A stretch of DNA of 8,937 bases from Saprospiraceae bacterium (GCA_013001805.1 JABDLW010000301.1:1-8937), one strand, 5' to 3'. Shown: positions 1 to 7,318, counted from the first letter of the stretch. Numbers and translations are program-made. Notes: generated by a model from the letters alone, not told the origin.

Positions 1-1426
1 GCCAATAACCATATTGTTCAAAAGAGGGTAGCGCAACGGATGGGGGTCCCGAGCCGTATTCTGTTTCCGATTCCTTGGTAGTGGCTAAAATTAATGCCGC
101 TTCGCAGGACTGATCGTCTTGAATCAGACCAGCAGACAAAGCCTGTAGTTGCGAAAGGATCGTTTCTGCCATTAAAATGGTATTCTTGTTCGGTGCGTAG
201 CGAGTCGTGCCGGCACTGCACATAGCTGATCCATCTTCCCCGACCAGGAGAGAAGCCACAGCAATTTTGGCTTTTAAACTTTCAATTTCCGCCACTAGTG
301 CGTCTTTATCGTCATCATTGGCGGCATTCATACCACATAAAAATGAATGAGCTGCCTGACTCGAAATATTCAGATCTTCCACGTCAATCTCCAGCCGTGG
401 ACCTGTTTCAAGATTCCAGTCTGGACATTCAATTATTTGTGCATTTTGCATGCCAATGAGATAGGAACGGGCGCTGGCATTGGGAGTTTCGTCGGCAAAT
501 TTATACATATCGGTGAGCAAGGATGCAGCCAGATCATACCGGCCTTGCTGCAAGTATCCGTAGTGCAGCCAGGCATACGAATGATATCCGCGAGCAGCTG
601 GTCCTAAATTTTTTCGTTCTATACGTTTTATGCTCGCCGCATAAGAAGCCTCATTTGAAGACACGACATCATCCCATCGACCCAGGGCTAAATAAATATG
701 AGACGGCATATGTAGTGCATGAGTTGCATCCGGGGCGATCTTGGCATACAAATCTGCGGCAAACTGCGCTTCAATGGCTAATGCCGGATTGTCCAAAGCA
801 TGAATCTTATAATGCACCGCACCGGGATGGTTGGGATTTTCCTTTAAGATGCCATCAGCGATTTTTGCTGACAAAAGTTCGGTTTTATTGTCACCATCAG
901 GGGTATCAGACCAGAGTAGACTCAATGCATAGAAAGCTGCAACTTCCCCATTGCCGGGGTATTTATCATACAATTTCCCGAGGTGGGTACTGTACTCCTT
1001 ATTTCGTTCTTTAAATTCGCCCTCCCCAAACAATAGTTCCAGTCCGGTCCAAAAGTCCTTTTCCAGCTCGTCGCCGGCATGACTCAATCGCACTTCTTTA
1101 TTCGGGCCAAGTTGTTGCATCACAGATCTGCCAGCGTCGATATCCTGAAGCCCCCAAAGAGCCTTATAGTAGGTCATCGTTTTACCCCAATATGACATCA
1201 TCTCCGTAGAATCTGCCGCAATGGCGAGGTCAAAAGCTTCTCTGGCGTCATCATATTCAAAACTGTGTAGTAGTAGCAATCCCTTTTCAAATTCTTCAGC
1301 AGCATTTTTGTTGATAGAAAATTCATGCATCAATGTTCCAAGTGCATCATCCGGTTGATCGGTGGCTACTTGCTGTGAACAACTTAGTATGAATATTGAT
1401 AAAAGACTTAATGTGAAAATTCGCAT
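1..1426 (-). CDS. TPR-containing lipoprotein, C-terminus cut by the window edge
   Basis: I translated this frame by hand: it is open for 475 codons from ATG 1426 to base 2 with no stop, so the gene continues beyond the left edge. The start MRIFTLSLLSIFILSC is a short lipoprotein signal peptide with its lipobox cysteine at residue 16. An in-frame ATG at 1447 would only add a hydrophilic MGLNCQV, so 1426 is preferred. There is no Shine-Dalgarno sequence, as is usual in Bacteroidota. Helical repeats follow: a TPR-like unit with a YWGKTMTYY signature near residues 66-90, then the conserved-looking blocks NHPGAVHYKIHALD (199-212) and HALHMPSHIYLALGRWDD (236-253), then another TPR-like stretch (GYHSYAWLHYGYLQQGRYD). 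I recognise these blocks from a widespread family of bacterial TPR proteins of about 550-600 residues, so roughly 80-120 residues are missing. Its biochemical role is unknown; it is probably periplasmic and membrane-anchored. It lies 188 bp downstream of the methyltransferase on the same strand. Confidence 0.9.
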   Translation of the reverse strand, partial: MRIFTLSLLSIFILSCSQQVATDQPDDALGTLMHEFSINKNAAEEFEKGLLLLHSFEYDDAREAFDLAIAADSTEMMSYWGKTMTYYKALWGLQDIDAGRSVMQQLGPNKEVRLSHAGDELEKDFWTGLELLFGEGEFKERNKEYSTHLGKLYDKYPGNGEVAAFYALSLLWSDTPDGDNKTELLSAKIADGILKENPNHPGAVHYKIHALDNPALAIEAQFAADLYAKIAPDATHALHMPSHIYLALGRWDDVVSSNEASYAASIKRIERKNLGPAARGYHSYAWLHYGYLQQGRYDLAASLLTDMYKFADETPNASARSYLIGMQNAQIIECPDWNLETGPRLEIDVEDLNISSQAAHSFLCGMNAANDDDKDALVAEIESLKAKIAVASLLVGEDGSAMCSAGTTRYAPNKNTILMAETILSQLQALSAGLIQDDQSCEAALILATTKESETEYGSGPPSVALPSFEQYGYW

Positions 1427-1614
1427 GACTTGGCAATTTAATCCCATGAAGATAAGAAAATATGATGTGCGATTTCGCAAAGGAAAGTTGCCTGATTTGG
1501 CGTTGCAGCATCTCTAGGACGTCCGAATCCGAGGCTTAGGAAAGTTTTGCCGGAAATCTCTCAGTTTCAGAATGGTGAAACCAGAAGGTGTGGTATTTAT
1601 TATTGCGAGATCAG

Positions 1615-2142
1615 CTAAGTACGGCAAAGTGCCGAGTATATATCATGATCTCCATAGATTGATTTTCGTCTGCCTATTGCTTCAGGCAAGGCAATATCCA
1701 GTTTGACGCAGATTCTTTCCAGGTTTACCAGGGGTAATGGATATGGTACGTAGGAATTGGGATCATAGCGGTCATATTCTATGATGATAAGTCTTCCTCC
1801 CGGCTTTAGCTGATCGGAAATGAGCCGGGAAAGAAATGCTTTTTGATCTCTAACATAGTGCAGTGAATTGGCCAGGAGAATTCCATCCAGTTTGGGCAAA
1901 AAGGGCATTGATCCAGAGAAATCCTCTTCATAAAGATGAATTTGTGATTTGGTATATTTTTTCTTAAGATTTTCCCGGAGAATGGTTAGTTGTTGATCAA
2001 TTGCAAAAATGGTAGCACCAAATCCCAGAAGTCGATCAAGAGCTAATGTAAATATGCCAGAACCAGCACCCAAGTCTGCCCATATCTTTTGATCCCGATC
2101 TATACCGGCCTCGATCAGAGCAATTGCTTGTTCCTCAGTCAA
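1615..2142 (-). CDS. Class I SAM-dependent methyltransferase, probable TTG start
   Basis: A 175-residue cytosolic protein with a compact Rossmann methyltransferase fold. Visible motifs are motif I DLGAGSG (residues 23-29, SAM-binding glycine loop), acidic D49 after the second strand (ribose contact), EEDF (72-75, near the adenine), motif IV DGILLANSLHYV (86-97), and LKPGGRLIIIEY (112-123) after helix D. Nothing identifies the methyl acceptor; the fold resembles small ubiE/Methyltransf_11-like enzymes, so a small molecule or lipid is as likely as a macromolecule. The frame contains no ATG between the upstream stop near 2215 and the motifs, so the start must be TTG 2142 or a rarer codon just upstream (ATT 2151, ATA 2157). 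An AGAGG lies too far from the TTG to decide. The N-terminal helix (TEEQAIALIEAGI) matches the usual beginning of such proteins, so little seems to be missing. It is divergent from the cytochrome gene. Confidence 0.85.
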   Translation of the reverse strand: MTEEQAIALIEAGIDRDQKIWADLGAGSGIFTLALDRLLGFGATIFAIDQQLTILRENLKKKYTKSQIHLYEEDFSGSMPFLPKLDGILLANSLHYVRDQKAFLSRLISDQLKPGGRLIIIEYDRYDPNSYVPYPLPLVNLERICVKLDIALPEAIGRRKSIYGDHDIYSALCRT

Positions 2143-2303
2143 AGATGTAATTTTTATGCCTCTAAAATAGCATTTAGCATCAGCATTTATTGGATTACGA
2201 GCATCATATCATCAAGTGCCGTCGATTAGTGATAGCAGATCTTAGCTCCATTCACCGGATGATATTTTTCGTACTTTTCGATGTTTTTAGAAAATATCAA
2301 CGC

Positions 2304-5285
2304 ATGGAAGGATTACATCTGTCGACAGCCACTAGATTGGGAGTTTTGAGTTTGGGATTAGGGATCATTGGCTGGCAGTGTAATGAGAAAGGAAACCTTA
2401 CTCAATTTGAGTTGCACCCTGACTTCGCAATGGAGCTGATTGCATCAGAACCCCAGGTATTTGATCCCGTCGATCTGGAATTTGATCATCACGGTGACGC
2501 TTATGTTTTACAGATGCCAGGATATCCCCGGGGAGAGGATCAGAGTAGTATCATTAAATTGATTGACGCGGATGCAGATGGGATATATGAAAGCTCCCAG
2601 ATATTTGCAACGGACCTCATGCAGGCAAGTTCGATCTTACCTTATCAGGACGGCTTTTTGGTCGCTGCTCCCCCCGACCTGCTTTTTTTGAAGGACAATG
2701 ATGGTGATGGTCTCGCGGATGAACGCCGGGCCATTATGAGTGGCTTTACCGATGCCAATCTGCAACACAATTTTAATGGGCTGACCTATGGCATTGATCA
2801 TTGGATTTACCTGGCCAATGGAGGTAATGGCGGCAGTGCCTATTGGAGTGATCGCGCGGATAGCATACTGAGAATCGGAGCATCCGATTTTAAGATCGAC
2901 CTGGACAAGCATCGTTTCGAATTAGTGGGCCGAAGCAGTGGCGGTTTCGAACTCGCGATGGATGATTGGGGCCATTTTTTCGGAACCCATAATATGTACC
3001 ATATCCGGAATATTGTTTTTCCATCATATTATATTGGAGATTTTCCTTTAAATCCCCGTGACCTCTTGATTGACATTTCTGATCATGAAGAAAAAGGACT
3101 GGGTCGTATCTACCCAATCGGTGAGCAGGAAACGCGGGTTAACCATCCGGAACAATCCGGTTATTTTTCCGGTGCATGCGGTATTACGCACTACGGGGGG
3201 AGTCTTTTTCCTCCGGAATTTCAAGGAAATATTTTTGTCAATGATGTCGTGCTTAACTTGGTGCACCGGGATATTGTAGGTAAGAATGGGTCTGTCTTTT
3301 CTGCCTCCCGAGGTCGACAAGGTGTTGATTTCCTTGCTTCCCCAGACCGCTCCTTTCGACCGGTGAATTCTACCGTGGGTCCGGATGGTGCCCTTTACAT
3401 TGTCGACATGTATCGCAAAGTAATCGAACATCCGGAGTGGATTCCGGATGAGTTGGAGGTGAATATGGACATAGATGCCGGTAAAGATAAAGGCCGGATA
3501 TACCGCATTAGACCTACAGGCGCGGAACTAATGTCTGCCGGACTTAGTGAGGTCAGCACGGAGAAATTAGTAGATCTTCTCAGCCATGAAAGTCAATGGC
3601 ACCGCATGACCGCACAGCGGCTTTTATTGCAATATCGTGACCCAGCTACTGCAGAGATCTTGAAAAAGGCATGGAATGCGGATCAACCGGCCCGTACGCA
3701 AATGCACTTGCTTTACACGTTAAACGCATTAGGAGAAGACATTGGCCAGCAACTTCTGGGGGCATTAAAAAGACAAGAAGATGCCAAATTGCAGGAGCAT
3801 CTTCTAATGCTATCGGAAATCTATATTGGAAGCAATGATGACATATTAAACGAGGTTTTAGCCATGAGTCAGTCCAGCGATCCTCGCATTAAAATGCAAG
3901 TGGCTTTGACTCTAAGTACATTACCCGAAAGAAGACAAAGAGAATTTGAGGATCAATTTATCACAGCCTTAATAAATATATCAGAGGATGGAGGATTGGA
4001 CGATCGCTTTGTGGCAACAGCACTCTCGATAGCAGCGAGATATTTACCCATTACTTTTTTGAAGACGCTGCGCAGCAGAAATTCATTCACTGATAGCAAG
4101 TATTTTCATCATCTGGTGGAGCTGATCGCATCTGGCGTAGCCCGTTCAGAGAATCAGAACCAACAACTGGCTCTGGTCAAAGAATTTGCTCAAAGGCAAA
4201 GTGATAAAAAATTAATTCTCAATATCGTGATGGCGTATGCTAATGCTTCAATAGAGGTACTTGAACCGTCGGCAAAGTCCTCCTGGAAATCCATCCTGAA
4301 CCAGTTGGAAAACACAGGAGATCTTGAATTAACTGCCGCATGCTGGGAATTACGGAATTCTCTGAAAATTCCGGCGGGACCAAACGCAAAGATGTTAATT
4401 GCGGAAGCCCAAAATAGGCTCCGGACCGGTCAGGTACCGGCAGATGAAGTAGTGTCTCTTACCAAATTGCTCGCACATGGCGATCCTGCCTTGATTTCCG
4501 ATGATTTGATAAACCTGGTTGATGCGAAACAACCAATAGAGGTGCAACAAGTTGCCATAAATATATTGGATGGATTTAGAGATACAACTCTGGTGGCAAA
4601 ACTCATAGACAGCTGGCCGGGATTGGCGCCTGCAACCCGCCGAAGGGTCACTGATATGCTCATTTATGATCCCGGGAATCACGATTTATTATTTAATAGC
4701 TTAGAAAATGGAATCTTAAATATTGCTGAATTTAATTTTGACCTGGAGCGCCGCCGTCGACTGCTCAACAGCAAAGATGAAAGCACGGCCAACCGGGCAA
4801 AGAAGTTATTTAGCGATGCCGGTGTCGTTAAACGGCAGGATGCAATCGATGCGATGCGAGAGGTAATTGATGACCAGGGAAATCCGGATCGCGGTTTAAA
4901 GGTTTTTCGCGCGCAATGTGCTTCCTGTCATAAATTTGGAAATGTAGGAGTAAATGTAGGTCCCGATCTTAGCGAAATAAGTCGCAAAAGCAAGGAAACG
5001 CTTCTGCATGATATTTTGGATCCTAATGCCGGAGCAGATCCAGAGTTTATCAATCATATCGTAGAGACAGAAAATGGATCGGTGATCAGTGGCATATTAA
5101 GCAATGAAACAGATGCTACCATTACACTGATCATGATGGGGGGGGAGGAGAAAACGGTGAGTAAAAGTCAAATAAAATCGCTGCAATCTACCGGATTGAG
5201 CCTAATGCCTGAAGGCCTGGAAGGAGTTATTAGTAAAGGGGAGATGGCCGACTTACTGGCCTTCTTGCAGCGACCTATACTTTGA
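2304..5285 (+). CDS. PVC-type exported c-type cytochrome: beta-propeller dehydrogenase-like domain, HEAT-like repeats, CxxCH domain
   Basis: The protein has 993 residues from ATG 2304. The frame extends to TTG 2190 (1031 residues), with another ATG at 2259. I prefer 2304 because it puts a hydrophobic export segment (LGVLSLGLGIIGW) right at the N-terminus, followed by Cys26, an atypical lipobox (GWQC). Residues ~35-420 form the propeller-like domain known as the Piru_Ver N-terminal or 'membrane-bound dehydrogenase' domain, related to sorbosone/glucose dehydrogenase propellers. It carries two Asp-rich loops, DADADG (88-93) and DNDGDG (131-136), that look like calcium sites. Residues ~430-830 are helical and HEAT-like. 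The C-terminus is the Pirellula/Verrucomicrobium-type heme domain: CASCH at 872-876 binds heme covalently, and Met968 in LMPEGLEG is the likely distal ligand. The expected role is oxidation of a sugar or related periplasmic substrate with electron transfer to the heme; the substrate is unknown. No cytochrome oxidase or maturation genes lie nearby. Confidence 0.9.
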   Translation: MEGLHLSTATRLGVLSLGLGIIGWQCNEKGNLTQFELHPDFAMELIASEPQVFDPVDLEFDHHGDAYVLQMPGYPRGEDQSSIIKLIDADADGIYESSQIFATDLMQASSILPYQDGFLVAAPPDLLFLKDNDGDGLADERRAIMSGFTDANLQHNFNGLTYGIDHWIYLANGGNGGSAYWSDRADSILRIGASDFKIDLDKHRFELVGRSSGGFELAMDDWGHFFGTHNMYHIRNIVFPSYYIGDFPLNPRDLLIDISDHEEKGLGRIYPIGEQETRVNHPEQSGYFSGACGITHYGGSLFPPEFQGNIFVNDVVLNLVHRDIVGKNGSVFSASRGRQGVDFLASPDRSFRPVNSTVGPDGALYIVDMYRKVIEHPEWIPDELEVNMDIDAGKDKGRIYRIRPTGAELMSAGLSEVSTEKLVDLLSHESQWHRMTAQRLLLQYRDPATAEILKKAWNADQPARTQMHLLYTLNALGEDIGQQLLGALKRQEDAKLQEHLLMLSEIYIGSNDDILNEVLAMSQSSDPRIKMQVALTLSTLPERRQREFEDQFITALINISEDGGLDDRFVATALSIAARYLPITFLKTLRSRNSFTDSKYFHHLVELIASGVARSENQNQQLALVKEFAQRQSDKKLILNIVMAYANASIEVLEPSAKSSWKSILNQLENTGDLELTAACWELRNSLKIPAGPNAKMLIAEAQNRLRTGQVPADEVVSLTKLLAHGDPALISDDLINLVDAKQPIEVQQVAINILDGFRDTTLVAKLIDSWPGLAPATRRRVTDMLIYDPGNHDLLFNSLENGILNIAEFNFDLERRRRLLNSKDESTANRAKKLFSDAGVVKRQDAIDAMREVIDDQGNPDRGLKVFRAQCASCHKFGNVGVNVGPDLSEISRKSKETLLHDILDPNAGADPEFINHIVETENGSVISGILSNETDATITLIMMGGEEKTVSKSQIKSLQSTGLSLMPEGLEGVISKGEMADLLAFLQRPIL

Positions 5286-5290
5286 CCTGC

Positions 5291-5307
5291 ACAGTTTAGC
5301 AAACTGT
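5291..5307 (+). terminator. Short perfect hairpin just after the cytochrome stop codon
   Basis: ACAGTTT and AAACTGT form a perfect 7-bp stem with a 3-base AGC loop, starting 6 bases after the TGA of the cytochrome gene. The position suits a transcription terminator, but no T-run follows (AAATAAATTG instead) and the stem is AT-rich, so it is weak as an intrinsic terminator. The right arm is also part of the 24-bp inverted repeat that bounds the spacer. Confidence 0.3.
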
Positions 5308-5469
5308 AAATAAATTGTATTTCTGCACCAACGCTTCATGAAGGATTACGTAGCTTAGGCCATCTGGCTGCAGTAGCCAGCCAGGCAGTTTTGTACCATA
5401 TAGGCCACTAAACGAGCACGAATGCCAATACGGATGGGGTTCTGCTTTACTGACGATTTCGGTCAGCAT
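5296..5469 (-). CDS. Unrecognised small open frame in the convergent spacer (57 residues from ATG; 73 codons open)
   Basis: On the minus strand the frame is open from 5517 to the TAA at 5298-5296, 73 sense codons; the first ATG is at 5469 and gives 57 residues. The inferred peptide has protein-like composition (MLTEIVSKAEPHPYWHSC..., ...KLPGWLLQPDGLSYVILHEAL...), with mixed polar, aromatic and aliphatic residues and no simple repeats. I recognise no family, signal peptide or membrane segment. It lies in the same frame as the deacetylase, separated from it by two TAA codons (5544-5542 and 5520-5518), and its stop codon falls inside the left inverted repeat. It could be a real small gene, the decayed remnant of a longer gene, coding matter carried by the inverted-repeat element, or a chance open frame. 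No convincing ribosome binding site precedes the ATG. Confidence 0.3.
   Translation of the reverse strand: MLTEIVSKAEPHPYWHSCSFSGLYGTKLPGWLLQPDGLSYVILHEALVQKYNLFTVC
5364..5391 (+). terminator. GC-rich hairpin in the convergent spacer, weak terminator candidate
   Basis: CTGGCT (5364-5369) and AGCCAG (5375-5380) form a 6-bp stem with a GCAGT loop, and a TTTT run follows at 5388-5391 after a seven-base gap. Its location between two convergent genes suits a terminator for the plus-strand cytochrome transcript, but the gap before the T-run and the short stem make it weak. If the minus-strand open frame here is real, the hairpin may simply be coding sequence. Confidence 0.25.
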
Positions 5470-5541
5470 CTGGGATTTGTCTTGGCGTAAAAAGACACCG
5501 TTAATTGCTAAACTTACTTACAGTTTGCTACACCTCCAGAC

Positions 5542-6390
5542 TTAATTCAATTTGGTCTGACGATGGTCTGATATGTAGCTGGCAATTGTTTTAATGGGAG
5601 CAACCCAAATTGCATTAGCCGGATCCTTTAAATAGGGTAGAAGCTCTTTTAGCATTTGCACCCTGGTGGTCTGCGGTCCCTGCATTCCGATCTCATGACC
5701 GGCTAGTATTAACCATCCCCCCTGTGTAATTACCTGATCAAGTAGTGTTTTAATTTCATTGAAATCTTTAGCATCAGAGGACATGCCCATCAGCTGCGCC
5801 ATATCGCAAAACATGGGATTGTTGGGGGCTTCATCCTGCCAACCTCGACCGGCTAAAAAACCCTCCGCAACCAGGGGCACGTAGCTGGCGGTTGCATTTC
5901 CCTGACCGACAAACTTCTGTCCGCAGGGGTAAGCGAATGTTTGGGGAAGTCCCAGTCCTATATCACCAATTTGCACATTTGCCTCCTCTATTTCATATTT
6001 CATCGTTTCCAAATCCATAGATTCAAGGAAATACTCACGCGACCAATCGAAATTTGCAGTGCAGGGATGATGCAGACTATGATTGCCGATTTCATGTCCA
6101 TTCTTTAAAGCATTTTTCCAACCATCCAGACGTTGTTTGGCACTCCAAATAGACACATAGAAAGAAGCTTGAACATCAAATGAATCAAGGATGGCCATTC
6201 CTGTATCGATCTGGCTGAAACGCGCGTCATCAAACGAGAGACTAACTGCCGCTTTAATTCCCTCGGGCCAGACAAATGAGGAATCGAAATGGAATGATGT
6301 CTTAGCACTAGTAGCTGGTTGATCGATTCTTTGCTGACAGCTACTAATCAGGGTAAAAATAAATAAGGTTGCCAGGAAATATTGCTTCAT
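5542..6390 (-). CDS. Polysaccharide deacetylase (NodB homology domain, CE4-like) lipoprotein
   Basis: A protein of 282 residues from ATG 6390; an in-frame TTG two codons upstream (6396) is a poorer start. MKQYFLATLFIFTLISSC is a classic lipoprotein signal with lipobox ISSC, cysteine 18. The NodB domain follows. Motif 1 is SFDDA, with D54 the likely base and D55 a metal ligand. Motif 2 is GHEIGNHSLHHP, with H104 and H108 as metal ligands. Motif 3 is FAYPCG (152-157), where the canonical arginine and tyrosine are absent. AGRGW stands in the motif 4 region, and motif 5 is LILAGHE with H232. The metal triad is therefore intact. The expected reaction is metal-dependent removal of acetyl groups from an N- or O-acetylated glycan at the cell surface or in the periplasm; the substrate cannot be read from the sequence. 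It lies 163 bp downstream of the NIPSNAP gene on the same strand. A weak TAnnTTTG-like box on the minus strand at 6453-6445 hints at its own promoter. Confidence 0.92.
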   Translation of the reverse strand: MKQYFLATLFIFTLISSCQQRIDQPATSAKTSFHFDSSFVWPEGIKAAVSLSFDDARFSQIDTGMAILDSFDVQASFYVSIWSAKQRLDGWKNALKNGHEIGNHSLHHPCTANFDWSREYFLESMDLETMKYEIEEANVQIGDIGLGLPQTFAYPCGQKFVGQGNATASYVPLVAEGFLAGRGWQDEAPNNPMFCDMAQLMGMSSDAKDFNEIKTLLDQVITQGGWLILAGHEIGMQGPQTTRVQMLKELLPYLKDPANAIWVAPIKTIASYISDHRQTKLN

Positions 6391-6553
6391 TAGCAAGTAG
6401 TTCGATCGGTAATCAGGATTATATCAATATGATCTTTATTTTTTCAAAATCTAAATCACTGTCGTCAGATCATTGTTGTTGATGCCCTATATAATATTCG
6501 GTAAAGTTATACGCAGTAACTACTTCTTATAAGCCTCATTAATGATTTCTTTT

Positions 6554-7318
6554 TCAAAAATCCGAATAATCAGCCGGTCGTAATAGATAGGTATTGTTTT
6601 TCGATACGGTATTTTTATACTCTTCCATTGCTGAGAGTTTTTTCCATGCCGGAGCACTTCGAAATGCATCCCAGTGTGCATTTCTATCATCCATATTTTC
6701 GAAGGTAGTCATGTATACTAAATTAGGAGTGTGAGCACCAACCAGCGTTTCTGAATAAAAAACGGCATTGAAATTCAAATCATCAAAAATCTTGATTTCT
6801 CCTCCTTCATTAAACATTTCGACCTTTTTACGGTAAAGCTTTTCACTGGCACCTTCATAACTTCTCAGTTCATAGATCCGATCCTTCATGGGAGATTTTA
6901 ACTTTGGCTTCGCCATAGTAGGATGCAAATGAAATGCCCGTTGAACGCTGCTTTCTACCCTGGTATAAGCAGGTTGATCATGAGACGTATCCCAATAATC
7001 CCTTCCGGATTTAAGGTGCATATCATGCGAAGCTAATTGTTCCTCAATGTTGAGCAGCGAAACCAGATTAGCCGAAGGAACAAATACCCAGATTTCTTTC
7101 GACCTGGCGGTGTCATTTCCAATGGGCCAAAATACGCCAATATTCTGAAAACCCAGAGAATGCATCGCCGGCAGATATGCCATTTCAAGGTAGTTCGATA
7201 CCTTCTCCACTTGTTCATTACTCTTTAGATGATAGGTTTTTAGAAGATAATATTCCGGCTGCTGAGCATACATAAAGATAGTTCCAATGATAAGAATTAA
7301 AGTAAGGGATATTTTCAT
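6554..7318 (-). CDS. Exported NIPSNAP family protein (tandem ferredoxin-like domains)
   Basis: A protein of 254 residues from ATG 7318. The frame reaches a TTG at 7348, but the added residues (MCSLIDKKRK) are charged, whereas MKISLTLILIIGTIFMYAQQ is a clean Sec signal peptide, probably cleaved after AQ near residue 19, with no lipobox. The C-terminal half (about 147-252) is a typical NIPSNAP domain: RIYELRSYEG, FNAVFYSETLVG, LVYMTTFENMDDRNAHWDAFRSAPAWKKL. The N-terminal half (about 23-130) has the same broad pattern (YYLLKTYHL, SLGFQNIGVFWPIG, EIWVFVPSANLVSLL) and looks like a diverged second copy, giving an internal alpha/beta-barrel pair. Such domains are dimeric alpha-beta barrels related to monooxygenase- and DABB-type folds; in bacteria the function is generally unknown. 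It lies 34 bp downstream of the DUF5916 gene, so co-transcription is likely. Confidence 0.88.
   Translation of the reverse strand: MKISLTLILIIGTIFMYAQQPEYYLLKTYHLKSNEQVEKVSNYLEMAYLPAMHSLGFQNIGVFWPIGNDTARSKEIWVFVPSANLVSLLNIEEQLASHDMHLKSGRDYWDTSHDQPAYTRVESSVQRAFHLHPTMAKPKLKSPMKDRIYELRSYEGASEKLYRKKVEMFNEGGEIKIFDDLNFNAVFYSETLVGAHTPNLVYMTTFENMDDRNAHWDAFRSAPAWKKLSAMEEYKNTVSKNNTYLLRPADYSDF

Larger units (their letters stand above)
5294..5533. mobile_element. Possible small inverted-repeat-bounded element (MITE-like), 240 bp
   Basis: The sequence at 5294-5317 is repeated in inverted orientation at 5510-5533: 20 of 24 positions match, including a perfect 13-bp core (TAGCAAACTGTAA at 5297-5309, its reverse complement at 5518-5530). 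The repeats bracket nearly the whole spacer between two convergent genes. Weak direct repeats (ACCTGCA at 5285-5291, ACCTCCA at 5532-5538) overlap the ends, too imperfect to call a target duplication. There is no transposase, so if mobile this would be a non-autonomous element or a decayed remnant. Alternatives are a long RNA stem protecting 3' ends, a regulatory site pair, or chance for the outer part of the repeat. Confidence 0.3.

Noticed and set aside
523..1014. 163-codon plus-strand open frame opposite the TPR gene
   Set aside because: The minus-strand frame carries a lipoprotein signal, TPR-like units and recognisable family blocks. The plus-strand translation has low-complexity His/Arg-rich composition typical of an antisense shadow.
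1564..1581. GTTTCA / TGAAAC hairpin 33 bases beyond the methyltransferase stop
   Set aside because: A 6-bp AT-rich stem with a 6-base loop and no T-run on the minus strand is too weak to call a terminator.
2143..2303. Possible promoter pair in the divergent spacer between methyltransferase and cytochrome
   Set aside because: Scanning for the Bacteroidota TTG ... TAnnTTTG pattern gave only partial matches (for example TATTTTTC near 2263) without a properly spaced upstream box.
3048..3431. 127-codon minus-strand open frame inside the cytochrome gene
   Set aside because: Fully antisense to the conserved propeller domain and has no domain or signal features of its own.
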